This document shows, in pieces, positions 1-8,230 of a DNA stretch of 16,830 nucleotides. The DNA is from Fimenecus sp045631225. Lineage in GTDB: Bacteria; Bacillota; Clostridia; Oscillospirales; Acutalibacteraceae. The stretch is taken from positions 1 to 16,830 of the forward strand of contig JAZQUG010000020.1 of NCBI GenBank assembly GCA_045631225.1, read 5' to 3'. The notes beneath the pieces were generated by a model. The model did not search any database and was not told the origin of the DNA. It was given only the letters and a program-made list of their open reading frames with translations. Numbering within the stretch: the stretch's first letter is position 1; each line of letters starts with the position of its first letter. The position numbers and the translations under genes are program-made.

Positions 1-1842
1 GCAAGTGCAACAACAAGCGATGTATTCGCAAGTTATTATAAGACTGCTGACGGTAACTTAGCATGGTTTACAACAGCAACTCTTTTAAGCAAACTTCAGG
101 CTGCTAACACAGCTGAAGAAAATGAAAAGTTTGATACATACCTTAAGTTCCTTGTTGCTAAGAACACAACAGGTGGTTGGCATGAAAACACAGGCGTAAA
201 TAACGCAGGTTTCAATGGTTCAGACTTTGACCCAAATGAACCAATCGTAACATATCAGCTTAAGATTTCTGAAAATGCTCCTATGGGTGCTCCTATTGAA
301 GCAAAAGTTACAACAGGTTCATACAGTGTTGCAACAGCAGCACAGAACCAGACATCATGGAAGTACTATAAGACACCTGGTTCAGGTACAACAACAGCTA
401 ACATTACAGCGGATGGCTTCGCATCAACAGCAACTGTTCCAGCTACAGTTGGTGAACCTGAAGTTCACGAATGTACTCCAGCAGAAGCTGTTCAGGAAAA
501 TGTAGTTGATGCAACTTGTGCTACAGACGGTTCTTATGATTCAGTAGTTTACTGTTCAGTATGTAAGGAAGAAATCAGCCGTGAAACAGTTGAAGTTAAA
601 GCTACAGGCGAACACGTTTATGCAACTGTTGTAGATGAAAAAGCTCCTACATGTACAGAAGACGGTTATGAAGTTAAGGCTTGTGGTTGTGGCACTAGAC
701 AGGAAGAACCAACAGTAATCCCTGCAACAGGTCACACAGAAACTAAGGTTGTTACAAGACCAACATGTACAGAAGCTGGCTATACAACATACACATGTTC
801 AGTTTGTCAGAATGTAAGAAAAGCTGACGAAGTTCCTGCAAAGGGTCATGACTACAGAGAAAAGGTAACAGCTCCAACATGTACAGAAGCTGGTTACACA
901 ACATTCACATGTCCATTCTGTAAAGATTCATATACAGGTAACGAAGTTGAAGCAACAGGTCATAATTATGAACCAGTTGTAACAGCTCCAACATGTACAG
1001 AAGCTGGTTACACAACATACACATGCTCAGCATGTAATGACTCATACACAGCAGACGAAGTTGCAGCAACAGGTCATAAATATGAAGTAAGCTTTGTTAA
1101 ACCTGCAAGCTGTGCTAAAGCAGGTTACACAACATACACATGTTCAGTATGTGAAGACAGTTATAAAGAGGACATTCCTGCTCTCGACCACAAGAATGCA
1201 GATGGATCATCAGCAATTGTAGAAATCCCAGCAGTTCCTGCAACATGTAAGAACGTTGGTTACACAGCAGGTGAAAAGTGTGAAATTTGTAATACTCAGA
1301 CAGTTGTTCCTCAGGTAGTTCCAACACTTGAACACGCTTGGGATGCTGGTGTTGTAACAGCACCAACATACGAAGCAGAAGGTTACACAACATACACATG
1401 TACAGTATGCCAGGAAACAAAGAAGGATAACTTTGTTCCAAAACTTGAACAGGAAACACCAGACACACCTGATACACCAGATGTTCCAGAAACAGGTTCA
1501 AAATTTGCTATTAAGGAACCAGCAGTTATTAAGCTCAGATTCATGGATGAAATGCTTCTTCATACTGTAATGCCAGCTGATGCTCCAGAAGGCGCATATG
1601 TAGAATGGGAAGCAGTTGAAGGTGCTGAATTCTTCACAATCATGGAAAATGAAGGCAACGGTAAATTAAGAATTACACCAAAGGATGAAGGTTGGACAAC
1701 ATTCAGAGCAACTCTTAAAGATGCAAATGGTAATGTTCTTGCAACAGACGAAATCGAAATGTTCTCAAGAGCACATCTCTTCGACAAGATTGGTGGTATC
1801 ATCCGTTACATCTTCGGTTCAAACATCAAGTACGAAAAGTAA
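1..1842 (+). CDS. Large secreted/surface protein with Cys-rich repeats, Ig-like domain and amphipathic tail (5' end missing)
   Basis: The frame is open from base 1, so the gene begins upstream; 613 codons are visible before TAA at 1840-1842. The first ~140 visible residues resemble the end of a cohesin-type beta-sandwich: a stretch reading VTYQLKISENAPMG at about 250-290, and a closing strand ending near 435. This is tentative. Eight Cys-rich repeats follow (517-1407), each about 38 residues, with pattern C-x9-C-x2-C and then a Gly-His about 16 residues later. A Thr/Pro/Asp linker (1456-1488) leads to an Ig-like segment (about 1500-1770). The last ~25 residues form a hydrophobic/basic amphipathic segment ending in KYEK. 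There is no LPXTG anchor with membrane helix and no C-terminal dockerin. Such Cys-repeat proteins are common in gut Firmicutes and their function is largely unknown. I infer a secreted or envelope-attached protein. Existence of the gene is certain, function is not. Confidence 0.85.
   Translation, partial: ASATTSDVFASYYKTADGNLAWFTTATLLSKLQAANTAEENEKFDTYLKFLVAKNTTGGWHENTGVNNAGFNGSDFDPNEPIVTYQLKISENAPMGAPIEAKVTTGSYSVATAAQNQTSWKYYKTPGSGTTTANITADGFASTATVPATVGEPEVHECTPAEAVQENVVDATCATDGSYDSVVYCSVCKEEISRETVEVKATGEHVYATVVDEKAPTCTEDGYEVKACGCGTRQEEPTVIPATGHTETKVVTRPTCTEAGYTTYTCSVCQNVRKADEVPAKGHDYREKVTAPTCTEAGYTTFTCPFCKDSYTGNEVEATGHNYEPVVTAPTCTEAGYTTYTCSACNDSYTADEVAATGHKYEVSFVKPASCAKAGYTTYTCSVCEDSYKEDIPALDHKNADGSSAIVEIPAVPATCKNVGYTAGEKCEICNTQTVVPQVVPTLEHAWDAGVVTAPTYEAEGYTTYTCTVCQETKKDNFVPKLEQETPDTPDTPDVPETGSKFAIKEPAVIKLRFMDEMLLHTVMPADAPEGAYVEWEAVEGAEFFTIMENEGNGKLRITPKDEGWTTFRATLKDANGNVLATDEIEMFSRAHLFDKIGGIIRYIFGSNIKYEK
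517..1407 (+). repeat. Eight tandem Cys-rich protein repeats
   Basis: Cys codon triplets lie at 517/553/562, 652/682/688, 766/796/805, 880/910/919, 994/1024/1033, 1111/1141/1150, 1246/1279/1288 and (none)/1396/1405. Copies 3-6 share the core GYTTYTC or GYTTFTC. Copy 2 has C-x-C instead of C-x2-C. Copy 7 has one extra residue between Cys 1 and Cys 2. Copy 8 has Tyr (TAC, 1369-1371) where the first Cys should be. Three Cys plus a conserved His per unit would suit a metal site or disulfides outside the cell; this is inference. Confidence 0.85.
865..1018 (+). repeat. Perfect 40-bp direct repeat inside the Cys-repeat array
   Basis: Bases 865-904 are identical to 979-1018, offset by 114 bp (38 codons, exactly one protein repeat). 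Identity falls off outside this core. Identity at the DNA level, including third positions, suggests recent duplication or gene conversion between units 4 and 5. Confidence 0.9.
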
Positions 1843-1864
1843 TTATAAATAATTAGTAGTACAG

Positions 1865-1900
1865 CGGGGAAGACTTAAACAGTCTTCCCTGTTTTTATTT
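1865..1900 (+). terminator. Intrinsic terminator of the Cys-repeat protein gene
   Basis: The stem pairs 1865-1875 with 1881-1891 (11 bp with one G-U) around the 5-nt loop TAAAC, followed by GTTTTTATTT. It starts 22 bp after the stop codon and precedes the rny promoter, so the two genes are separate transcription units. Confidence 0.93.
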
Positions 1901-1942
1901 CAGAAATAAGAAAAACTTGTGCATATATTGCTAGATTAATTC

Positions 1943-1971
1943 TTGACACAATGTCTTTTTTTGTGTAAAAT
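1943..1971 (+). promoter_or_regulatory. Sigma-A type promoter of rny
   Basis: TTGACA at 1943-1948, a 17-nt spacer, and TAAAAT at 1966-1971. The -35 is perfect and the -10 differs from consensus at one position. The predicted start near 1978 leaves a leader of about 105 nt before the rny start codon. Confidence 0.85.
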
Positions 1972-1980
1972 AATAAAGAT

Positions 1981-2056
1981 AGTATGGGGAAATGATTTCC
2001 AAATACTGTTTAAACTTAATTTCATTTCATATTTTTTATATATTTTGTGAAATTAA
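1981..2056 (+). promoter_or_regulatory. Structured 5' leader of rny
   Basis: Two inverted repeats lie in the untranslated leader. The first has AGTAT at 1981-1985 facing ATACT at 2002-2006, with an inner GGAAA/TTTCC stem. The second is a perfect 9-bp pair, TTAATTTCA at 2016-2024 with TGAAATTAA at 2048-2056, and ends 12 nt before the Shine-Dalgarno. The second stem is AU-rich and may be weak. A role in control of rny is inference. Confidence 0.45.
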
Positions 2057-2083
2057 ATATTTGTTATTAGGAGGGACAAACCT

Positions 2084-3640
2084 ATGATTACTGTAGGTGT
2101 GGCTGTCGTTATTGCCGTTGTCTCTGCTGTTGTATTTGGGGCATTGGGCTTTGTAATTGGCGGTATCTATCGCAAAAAGGTTGCAGAGGCTAAAATTGGC
2201 TCCGCAAATGAAGAAGCGTTAAGAATAGTTAATCAGGCAGTTCAGACTGCTGAAGGTAAGAAAAAAGAAGCTATCCTTGAAGCTAAAGATGAAATACACA
2301 AGTTAAGAAACGAAGTTGATAAAGAACTTCGTGAAAGACGCGCAGAGGTTCAAAGACAAGAACGAAGAATCGTACAAAAAGAAGAAAATCTTGACAAGAA
2401 AACTGAAAATCTTGAAAAGAAAGAAGAAACACTTGCTGAAAAAATTAAGCTTGCTGACCAGAAACTTGAAGAAGTTGAAATGCTTAAGCGTAGTCAACTC
2501 GAAATGCTTGAAAAAATCAGTGGCTACAGCAAGGAACAAGCAAAAGCAATGCTTATGCAAGAACTTGATGATTCACTTACTCATGAAAAGGCTCTCAAAA
2601 TCCTTGATTTTGAACAGAGAACACGTGATGAAAGTGATATTCTTGCAAGAGAAATTATTACAGGCGCTATTCAGAGATGTGCTGCTGACCATGTTTCAGA
2701 AGCAACTGTTTCAGTTGTAGCACTTCCAAACGATGAAATGAAGGGTAGAATCATTGGTCGTGAAGGTAGAAATATCAGAACACTTGAAACAATAACAGGT
2801 GTTGACCTTATAATCGATGATACACCGGAAGCAATTACTGTTTCAAGTTTTGACCCGGTTCGTCGTGAAATTGCAAGACTTACTCTTGAAAAACTCATTC
2901 AGGACGGTCGTGTTCATCCTGCACGAATTGAAGAAATGTATGAAAAATCAAAGCGTGAAGTTGAACAGACAATCAAACAAACCGGTGAAAGAGCAGTTGT
3001 TGATGCCGGCGTCAATGGTGTTCATCCTGAACTTGTTAAGCTTCTTGGTAAACTTAAATATCGTACAAGCTTTGGTCAGAACGTACTTAACCATTCACTT
3101 GAAGTATCTTACATAGCTGGACTTATGGCTCAGGAACTTGGTGCTGATGTTAAACAGGCTAAGCGTGCCGGTCTCCTTCATGATATTGGTAAGGCTCTTG
3201 ACCGTGAGTTTGAGGGTACACATATTGAACTTGGTGTAGAAGCTGCAAAGAAATACAAAGAAAACGACAAGATTATTCATGCTATTCAGGCTCATCATGG
3301 TGAAATCGAAGCCAAAACTGTTGTCGCAGTTCTTGTTCAGGCAGCAGATGCTATTTCTGCAGCTCGTCCTGGTGCACGTCGTGAAAATGTTCAAAACTAC
3401 ATTAAGCGACTTGAAAAGCTTGAGGAAATCGCAACATCATTTGAAGGTGTTGAAAAGTCTTTTGCTATTCAGGCTGGTCGTGAAGTCAGAATTATGGTTA
3501 ATCCTGATAAAGTTTCTGATGAAAAGATGGTTATTATTGCTCGTGATATTGCAAAGAAGATTGAAGATGAGCTTGAATATCCAGGTCAGATTAAGGTCAA
3601 TATCGTACGTGAAAATCGCGTAATTGACTTTGCAAAGTGA
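2084..3640 (+). CDS. rny: Ribonuclease Y
   Basis: A membrane-anchored endoribonuclease that starts mRNA turnover in many Firmicutes. The 518 residues match the family's usual ~520. In order: an N-terminal membrane helix (about 2-25), a long charged coiled coil (about 30-180), a KH RNA-binding domain with GRIIGREGRNIR beginning at residue 221, and an HD domain with catalytic H366-D367 in LLHDIGKALD, followed by a conserved AHHGE segment. AGGAGGG at 2069-2075 sits 8 nt before the ATG, which fixes the start. It is the first gene after its own promoter and is followed by ymdB, a pairing also known from Bacillus subtilis. Nothing in the sequence looks degraded. Confidence 0.98.
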   Translation: MITVGVAVVIAVVSAVVFGALGFVIGGIYRKKVAEAKIGSANEEALRIVNQAVQTAEGKKKEAILEAKDEIHKLRNEVDKELRERRAEVQRQERRIVQKEENLDKKTENLEKKEETLAEKIKLADQKLEEVEMLKRSQLEMLEKISGYSKEQAKAMLMQELDDSLTHEKALKILDFEQRTRDESDILAREIITGAIQRCAADHVSEATVSVVALPNDEMKGRIIGREGRNIRTLETITGVDLIIDDTPEAITVSSFDPVRREIARLTLEKLIQDGRVHPARIEEMYEKSKREVEQTIKQTGERAVVDAGVNGVHPELVKLLGKLKYRTSFGQNVLNHSLEVSYIAGLMAQELGADVKQAKRAGLLHDIGKALDREFEGTHIELGVEAAKKYKENDKIIHAIQAHHGEIEAKTVVAVLVQAADAISAARPGARRENVQNYIKRLEKLEEIATSFEGVEKSFAIQAGREVRIMVNPDKVSDEKMVIIARDIAKKIEDELEYPGQIKVNIVRENRVIDFAK

Positions 3641-3641
3641 T

Positions 3642-3785
3642 AAAATTAGTGACTTTTAATTTTTCGGCCTTGACTTACTCTGGTAAGCTAGTGGTCTCAA
3701 AAGCAAAAATTCATCTGATTTTAAACCTTTGAAAAAAAGAAAAAACAAATTCAAATGCCCCGATGTCATAAAACGGCTTCGGGGC
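3642..3785 (+). promoter_or_regulatory. rny-ymdB spacer with several small stem-loops
   Basis: The 182-bp spacer holds three possible stems. AAAATTA/TAATTTT (3642-3648 with 3657-3663) is A/U only. CTTAC/GTAAG lies around 3674-3687. GCCCCGA at 3757-3763 pairs perfectly with TCGGGGC at 3779-3785, with three further pairs inside. The last stem is strong but is followed by AAAATAAATT rather than a U tract, so it is not a standard terminator on this strand. It could be a processing site or an mRNA-stabilising hairpin. I see no consensus promoter for ymdB here. Confidence 0.4.
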
Positions 3786-3822
3786 AAAATAAATTAAATC
3801 CATATATAGAAACGGTGTGCTT

Positions 3823-4608
3823 ATGTCACGCGAAATTAAAATATTATGTGTAGGAGATGTTGTGTCTCAGGCGGGATGTGATTTCTTACGCAAAAAGCTT
3901 CCTGAATTTAAACAAAAAAACAATATCGATATATGTATTGTAAATGGTGAAAATTCTGCTGTTGGTAATGGTATGTTGCCGAATTCTTGTGAACATATTT
4001 TTACAAGCGGTGCAGACTTAATTACAGGAGGCAATCACTCTTTAAAAAGAAGAGAAATCTATGAATATCTTGACCGTACAGAAAATGTTATCCGTCCTGC
4101 AAACTTTGGCGAAGGAGTTTGGGGAAAAGGATGGCGAATAATTGATAAGGGCGCTTATAAAATCGGTGTAATTAATCTTCTTGGCAGAGTATGGCTTGAA
4201 GGACACGCAGACCCTTTTGAAACGGCAGAAAAGATTATAGAAATATTAAAAAAAGAAACAAATATTATTCTTGTTGACTTTCATGCGGAAGCAACTGCAG
4301 AGAAAAGGGCTTTAGGATATTTCCTTGATGGAAGAGTAAGTGTCGTTTTTGGTACACATACTCATATTCAGACATCGGATGCTCAGGTTCTCACAGGAGG
4401 GACAGGCTATATTACTGATTTAGGTATGACCGGTCCGGAAGAATCAGTTCTTGGAGTAAAAAAAGAAATAATCATAGATAAATTCAGAAAAGGATTTTCA
4501 ACGATGTTTGAAACTGCAGATACACCATGCTTTATGCAGGGTTGTGTATTTACTGTTGATAAGGATAGTGGAAAAACTGTTGAAATAAGTGCAGTTACTG
4601 TGAGGTGA
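3823..4608 (+). CDS. ymdB: YmdB family metallophosphoesterase
   Basis: A cytoplasmic di-metal phosphoesterase of the TIGR00282/YmdB family. The Bacillus member hydrolyses 2',3'-cyclic nucleotides and affects biofilm and motility decisions. All metal ligands are visible: D12 (VGDVV), E43-N44 (NGEN), N71-H72 (GGNH), H154 (FHAEAT), and H179 and H181 (GTHTH). As I recall the B. subtilis numbering, these are offset uniformly by 4. Length is 261 aa against about 264 there. I chose ATG 3823; a GTG two codons upstream (3817) is possible, but GGTG at 3814-3817 gives the ATG a weak Shine-Dalgarno. The stop overlaps the ribosome site of the next gene. The link to rny suggests joint RNA or nucleotide metabolism. 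Confidence 0.93.
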   Translation: MSREIKILCVGDVVSQAGCDFLRKKLPEFKQKNNIDICIVNGENSAVGNGMLPNSCEHIFTSGADLITGGNHSLKRREIYEYLDRTENVIRPANFGEGVWGKGWRIIDKGAYKIGVINLLGRVWLEGHADPFETAEKIIEILKKETNIILVDFHAEATAEKRALGYFLDGRVSVVFGTHTHIQTSDAQVLTGGTGYITDLGMTGPEESVLGVKKEIIIDKFRKGFSTMFETADTPCFMQGCVFTVDKDSGKTVEISAVTVR

Positions 4609-4612
4609 GCAA

Positions 4613-6109
4613 ATGAAAAGAATAACAAAAATAGTTTCATTGCTTTTATGTCTTTGCATACTTTTTACTTCTTGTGCAAAGAAAAAAGAACCTGAAGAAA
4701 CAACAGTACCTGTTGAAAATATAGATGATGTTGAAACAACTACAGAAAAAGCAAACAAAATGGGCGATGGAAAGGTTGTTCTTCCATACAACAAAACAGA
4801 TGGGCTTAATCCGTTTTTTTCCAAGAGTTATGAAAATCTTTATTTGAGTAAATTGATGTTTGAACCATTGTATTCAATCGATAATTCATATACTGTGTCA
4901 CCTGTTATTGCAGAGACAATTAATATAATTGATAATGTGGCAACAGTAAGATTGCGTCATGGTGTTTCATGTGCCGGTGCAGGTGAAATAACAGCAGAAG
5001 ATGTTGTTTATTCGTTTAATATGGCAAAAGCCTCTCATGGTTGGAGCACTACACTTAAAAGTGTTATATCTGCAGAGGCAGTTGGTCAATATGCAGTAGA
5101 TTTCATTCTTGATTATAAAGATATATATGTAGCAGGAAAGTTGGATTTTCCTATTGTAAAAGTCGGTACAGCAGATAAGCAGACCTCTGTACCAAAAGGT
5201 AGCGGAGAATACTATTATTCTAAAGGTAAACTTATAAATGTAATCAACAAAGAAAAAACCATACTCCTCTCACCTATCGGCACAAATGAAAGTGCAGAAA
5301 ATGCATTTAATATTGGTGAAACAGATGTGTATTTCAACGATTTATCGGATTGTGAGTATTCTGCTGTTGCGGGAACATCAAAGGATGTATTGTTGAATAA
5401 TATGGTTTATCTTGGACTAAACAGGTCAAGAGGTGCTTTGAATAATTACATTCGAAATGCCATTGCAGCAAAAATTGATAGCGAAAAACTTGTGGTATCA
5501 TCATATCAAGGTCATGCTCAAGCTATGAAATTACCTGTAAGTCCTGAAAGCGACCTTGCAGGGCAGATTACAGAAATCAAAACAGAAGGCGATATCAACC
5601 TTGCTAATAACATTATCGATAGGTGTGGATATACAAGATATTCAGGTAAGGCAAAAACAAATGGTGCCTATACCTTATCCTTGTATCTTATGGTAAATAA
5701 GGATAATAAATTCAGACTTGCAGCCGCTTACAGTATTGCGGATTCTTTGAATGAGTGTGGTTTTTTAGTAAGAGTCCAGCCTGTTTCTTATGGTGAATAC
5801 AAACAGAGAATAGAGTCAGGCAATTTTGATATGTACCTTGGTGAAGTTAAGCTTGATAACACAATGGATATTAGTGACTTTTTCCGTGAAGGCAATGTGC
5901 TTTCATCAGGCATTAACACAAAAGAACGTGTTGCTACAGAATACTTCAGATATCGTGCAGGAGAAATTACTGCAGAGGAATATTATGAAGTATTTATTGA
6001 ATATTATCCGTTTGTGCCTGTTCTTTTCAAAAAAGGTTTTGTAGCTACTTCAGATGATGTGGAATTAAAATTAAAACAAATGCCATACAATTTGTATAGC
6101 GGAATATAA
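4613..6109 (+). CDS. Family 5 ABC-transporter solute-binding lipoprotein, orphan
   Basis: An extracytoplasmic binding protein tethered by lipid. Residues 1-20 are a signal peptide with lipobox FTSC and lipidated C21. A Glu/Thr-rich linker runs to about residue 48. The remainder matches the SBP_bac_5 (oligopeptide/nickel binding) fold: DGLNPFF and LMFEPLYSID near the start, an EITAEDVVYSF segment typical of the family, and the hinge region beginning LGLNRS around residue 268. The 498 aa are slightly short for the family. GAGGTGA (4602-4608) overlaps the ymdB stop, 4 nt from the ATG, so translation is probably coupled. No permease or ATPase gene lies nearby, so the partner and ligand are unknown. 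It may serve a transporter encoded elsewhere or act as a sensor. Confidence 0.85.
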   Translation: MKRITKIVSLLLCLCILFTSCAKKKEPEETTVPVENIDDVETTTEKANKMGDGKVVLPYNKTDGLNPFFSKSYENLYLSKLMFEPLYSIDNSYTVSPVIAETINIIDNVATVRLRHGVSCAGAGEITAEDVVYSFNMAKASHGWSTTLKSVISAEAVGQYAVDFILDYKDIYVAGKLDFPIVKVGTADKQTSVPKGSGEYYYSKGKLINVINKEKTILLSPIGTNESAENAFNIGETDVYFNDLSDCEYSAVAGTSKDVLLNNMVYLGLNRSRGALNNYIRNAIAAKIDSEKLVVSSYQGHAQAMKLPVSPESDLAGQITEIKTEGDINLANNIIDRCGYTRYSGKAKTNGAYTLSLYLMVNKDNKFRLAAAYSIADSLNECGFLVRVQPVSYGEYKQRIESGNFDMYLGEVKLDNTMDISDFFREGNVLSSGINTKERVATEYFRYRAGEITAEEYYEVFIEYYPFVPVLFKKGFVATSDDVELKLKQMPYNLYSGI

Positions 6110-6118
6110 GGTGAAATT

Positions 6119-8167
6119 ATGAGGTTCTCCGATGACATTAAGAACATCAAAGGTGTCGGCGAAGCCCGTGCAGCGGCGTTTCGTTCTGTTGGTGTGTCAA
6201 CTGTCGGGGAACTTCTTCGTTTTTATCCTCGTGCTTATGAGGATTGGAGTAAGATAACACCTATTTCACAATGTATTATAGGTGAAAGTGTTTGCATAAA
6301 AGGAACTGTAATGTTCCCTGTAAAAAATGAGCGAGTTCGTGGCGGTATGCTCATTGCTAAAGCTACGATAACAGATGGTGACGATGTTTTTGCAGCAACA
6401 TTTTTCAATAATAAATATATCGATAAAATGCTGAAAACCGGTGAGGAATATCTTTTTTACGGTAAAATGACTCTTGGTAAGTTTTCTGCCCGTGAAATGA
6501 TTTCACCTATGTTTATCAAAGCATCACAGAAAATGGAAATTCGTCCTATTTATTCGCAGAATAAGAATCTGAGTTCAAGAAATATTCAGTCGGCAGTGCA
6601 GAATGCTTTGGAAAATGTGGATACAGTTCCTGAGTATTTACCACAAGAGATTATTGAACGATATAATCTTGTTTCTCTTGATACAGCCATAAGAAATATT
6701 CATTTTCCTGAAAACGATGAAGATTTGCAACAGGCAAGAGACAGACTTATTTTTGACGAATTATTTATTTTGCAGTTGAGTCTGCTTTGCCTTAAAAATG
6801 AAAATACAGAAATAAGAACAAAAAATATTATAAAAGAAAATTATACAGAAGATTTTTTCAGCATTTTACCATTCAACCCTACAAATGCACAAAAAAGAGC
6901 TGTTGAAGAAGCTGTTTCTGATATGCAGAGCGGTAAGCAGATGAACAGGCTTCTGCAAGGTGATGTTGGTAGTGGTAAAACGGCGGTTGCGGCTGCAATA
7001 GTTTATACAGCGGCGAAAAATGGTATGCAGTCAGCATTAATGGCGCCAACTGAAGTGTTGGCAACGCAACACTACGAAACATTTATAAAGCTTTTTGAAA
7101 AAACTGGAATAAAATGTGAATTGCTTGTTGGTAGTACAAAAGCAAAGGATAAAAAGGAAATCAAAGAAAGACTTAAAAATGGTGAAACTGACCTTATAAT
7201 TGGAACTCACGCTATTATTCAGGAAGATGTTGAGTTCCAGAGATTAGGTCTTGTTATTACTGATGAGCAACATCGTTTTGGTGTAAAACAAAGAACGGGG
7301 CTTTGCAGTAAAGGAGATAATCCTCACGTTTACGTTATGTCTGCAACACCTATTCCGAGAACACTTGCCTTGATTTTCTTCGGAGATTTGAAGGTTTCAA
7401 TTCTTGATGAATTGCCACCGGGAAGGCAAAAAATTGACACATATGCTGTAAGAACAAACAAAAGAGGTTCAATGTTCCAGTTTGTAAGGAATCATCTTGA
7501 TATGGGCTATCAGGCTTATATTGTTTGCCCTCTTGTAGAAGAAAGTGAACTTATAGAAGGTGTTATTTCTGCTGAAGAGTACTATGAGAAGGCACAAGTC
7601 CCATTTAACGGATATAAAATTGATTTGCTTCACGGAAAAATGACACCGAAGAAAAAAGATGAAGTAATGATGAAGTTCAAAAGTGGTGAAACACAGCTTC
7701 TTATTTCTACGGTTGTTATTGAAGTTGGTGTTGACGTACCAAATGCTGTTATTATGATAATTGAAAATGCAGAACGCTTTGGGTTGTCACAGCTTCATCA
7801 GTTAAGAGGTCGAGTTGGCAGAGGACAGGCAAAATCTCACTGTATTCTTGTAACGGATGCCACGGGTGACGAGGCAAAAGCAAGAATGAAGATAATGTGT
7901 GACACTACTGATGGGTTCAAAATTGCTGATGAGGATTTGAAACTGAGAGGACCGGGTGATTTCTTTGGTACACGTCAGCACGGGCTTCCAAAATTGAGAA
8001 TTGCTGATATTATGACGGACACAAAAATATTAATGCAGACTCAGGAGTTAGCAAGAGAGATAATGGAACAAAATTGTTTCAGTAAACCTGAATATAAACA
8101 GATTGAAAAGCTTGTAAGCAAGAAAATTAATAATTTACAGGTTTCTAACACTGCAAACACAATTTAG
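6119..8167 (+). CDS. recG: ATP-dependent DNA helicase RecG
   Basis: A branch-migration helicase that remodels stalled replication forks and recombination intermediates. The 682 aa are normal for the family. The N-terminal wedge/OB region (about 1-160) precedes two RecA-like lobes. Motif I is GDVGSGKT at 281-288, motif II DEQH at 382-385, motif III SATPIPRT at 408-415, and motif VI RGRVGRG at 563-569. AAGGTGA at 6108-6114 overlaps the upstream stop and lies 4 nt before the ATG, so recG is translationally coupled to the lipoprotein gene. The gene appears complete. Confidence 0.98.
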   Translation: MRFSDDIKNIKGVGEARAAAFRSVGVSTVGELLRFYPRAYEDWSKITPISQCIIGESVCIKGTVMFPVKNERVRGGMLIAKATITDGDDVFAATFFNNKYIDKMLKTGEEYLFYGKMTLGKFSAREMISPMFIKASQKMEIRPIYSQNKNLSSRNIQSAVQNALENVDTVPEYLPQEIIERYNLVSLDTAIRNIHFPENDEDLQQARDRLIFDELFILQLSLLCLKNENTEIRTKNIIKENYTEDFFSILPFNPTNAQKRAVEEAVSDMQSGKQMNRLLQGDVGSGKTAVAAAIVYTAAKNGMQSALMAPTEVLATQHYETFIKLFEKTGIKCELLVGSTKAKDKKEIKERLKNGETDLIIGTHAIIQEDVEFQRLGLVITDEQHRFGVKQRTGLCSKGDNPHVYVMSATPIPRTLALIFFGDLKVSILDELPPGRQKIDTYAVRTNKRGSMFQFVRNHLDMGYQAYIVCPLVEESELIEGVISAEEYYEKAQVPFNGYKIDLLHGKMTPKKKDEVMMKFKSGETQLLISTVVIEVGVDVPNAVIMIIENAERFGLSQLHQLRGRVGRGQAKSHCILVTDATGDEAKARMKIMCDTTDGFKIADEDLKLRGPGDFFGTRQHGLPKLRIADIMTDTKILMQTQELAREIMEQNCFSKPEYKQIEKLVSKKINNLQVSNTANTI

Positions 8168-8230
8168 TAATATTTGTAAAGTAGAATATCGTTGGATAAC
8201 ACTATCTATCATATGAAAAGGATGTTGTTT

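Noticed and set aside
865..1018. CRISPR-like direct repeats
   Set aside because: The repeat lies inside a coding frame with a spacing of exactly one protein repeat, and other copies are diverged at DNA level.
1483..1497. VPETG in the surface protein looks like a sortase LPXTG motif
   Set aside because: More than 110 residues follow, including an Ig-like domain, and there is no adjacent membrane helix with a basic tail.
1115..1501. 128-codon open frame on the minus strand within the Cys-repeat gene
   Set aside because: A by-product of the biased codon use of the repeat array. It has a low-complexity Leu/Cys-rich translation and no convincing ribosome site.
2316..2720. 134-codon +1-frame open frame inside rny
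   Set aside because: Its Lys/Leu-rich translation is a frame shadow of the coiled-coil region and ends where that composition ends.
3670..3698. TTGACT as a -35 for a ymdB promoter
   Set aside because: No acceptable -10 lies 16-18 nt downstream; the region there reads GGTCTC.
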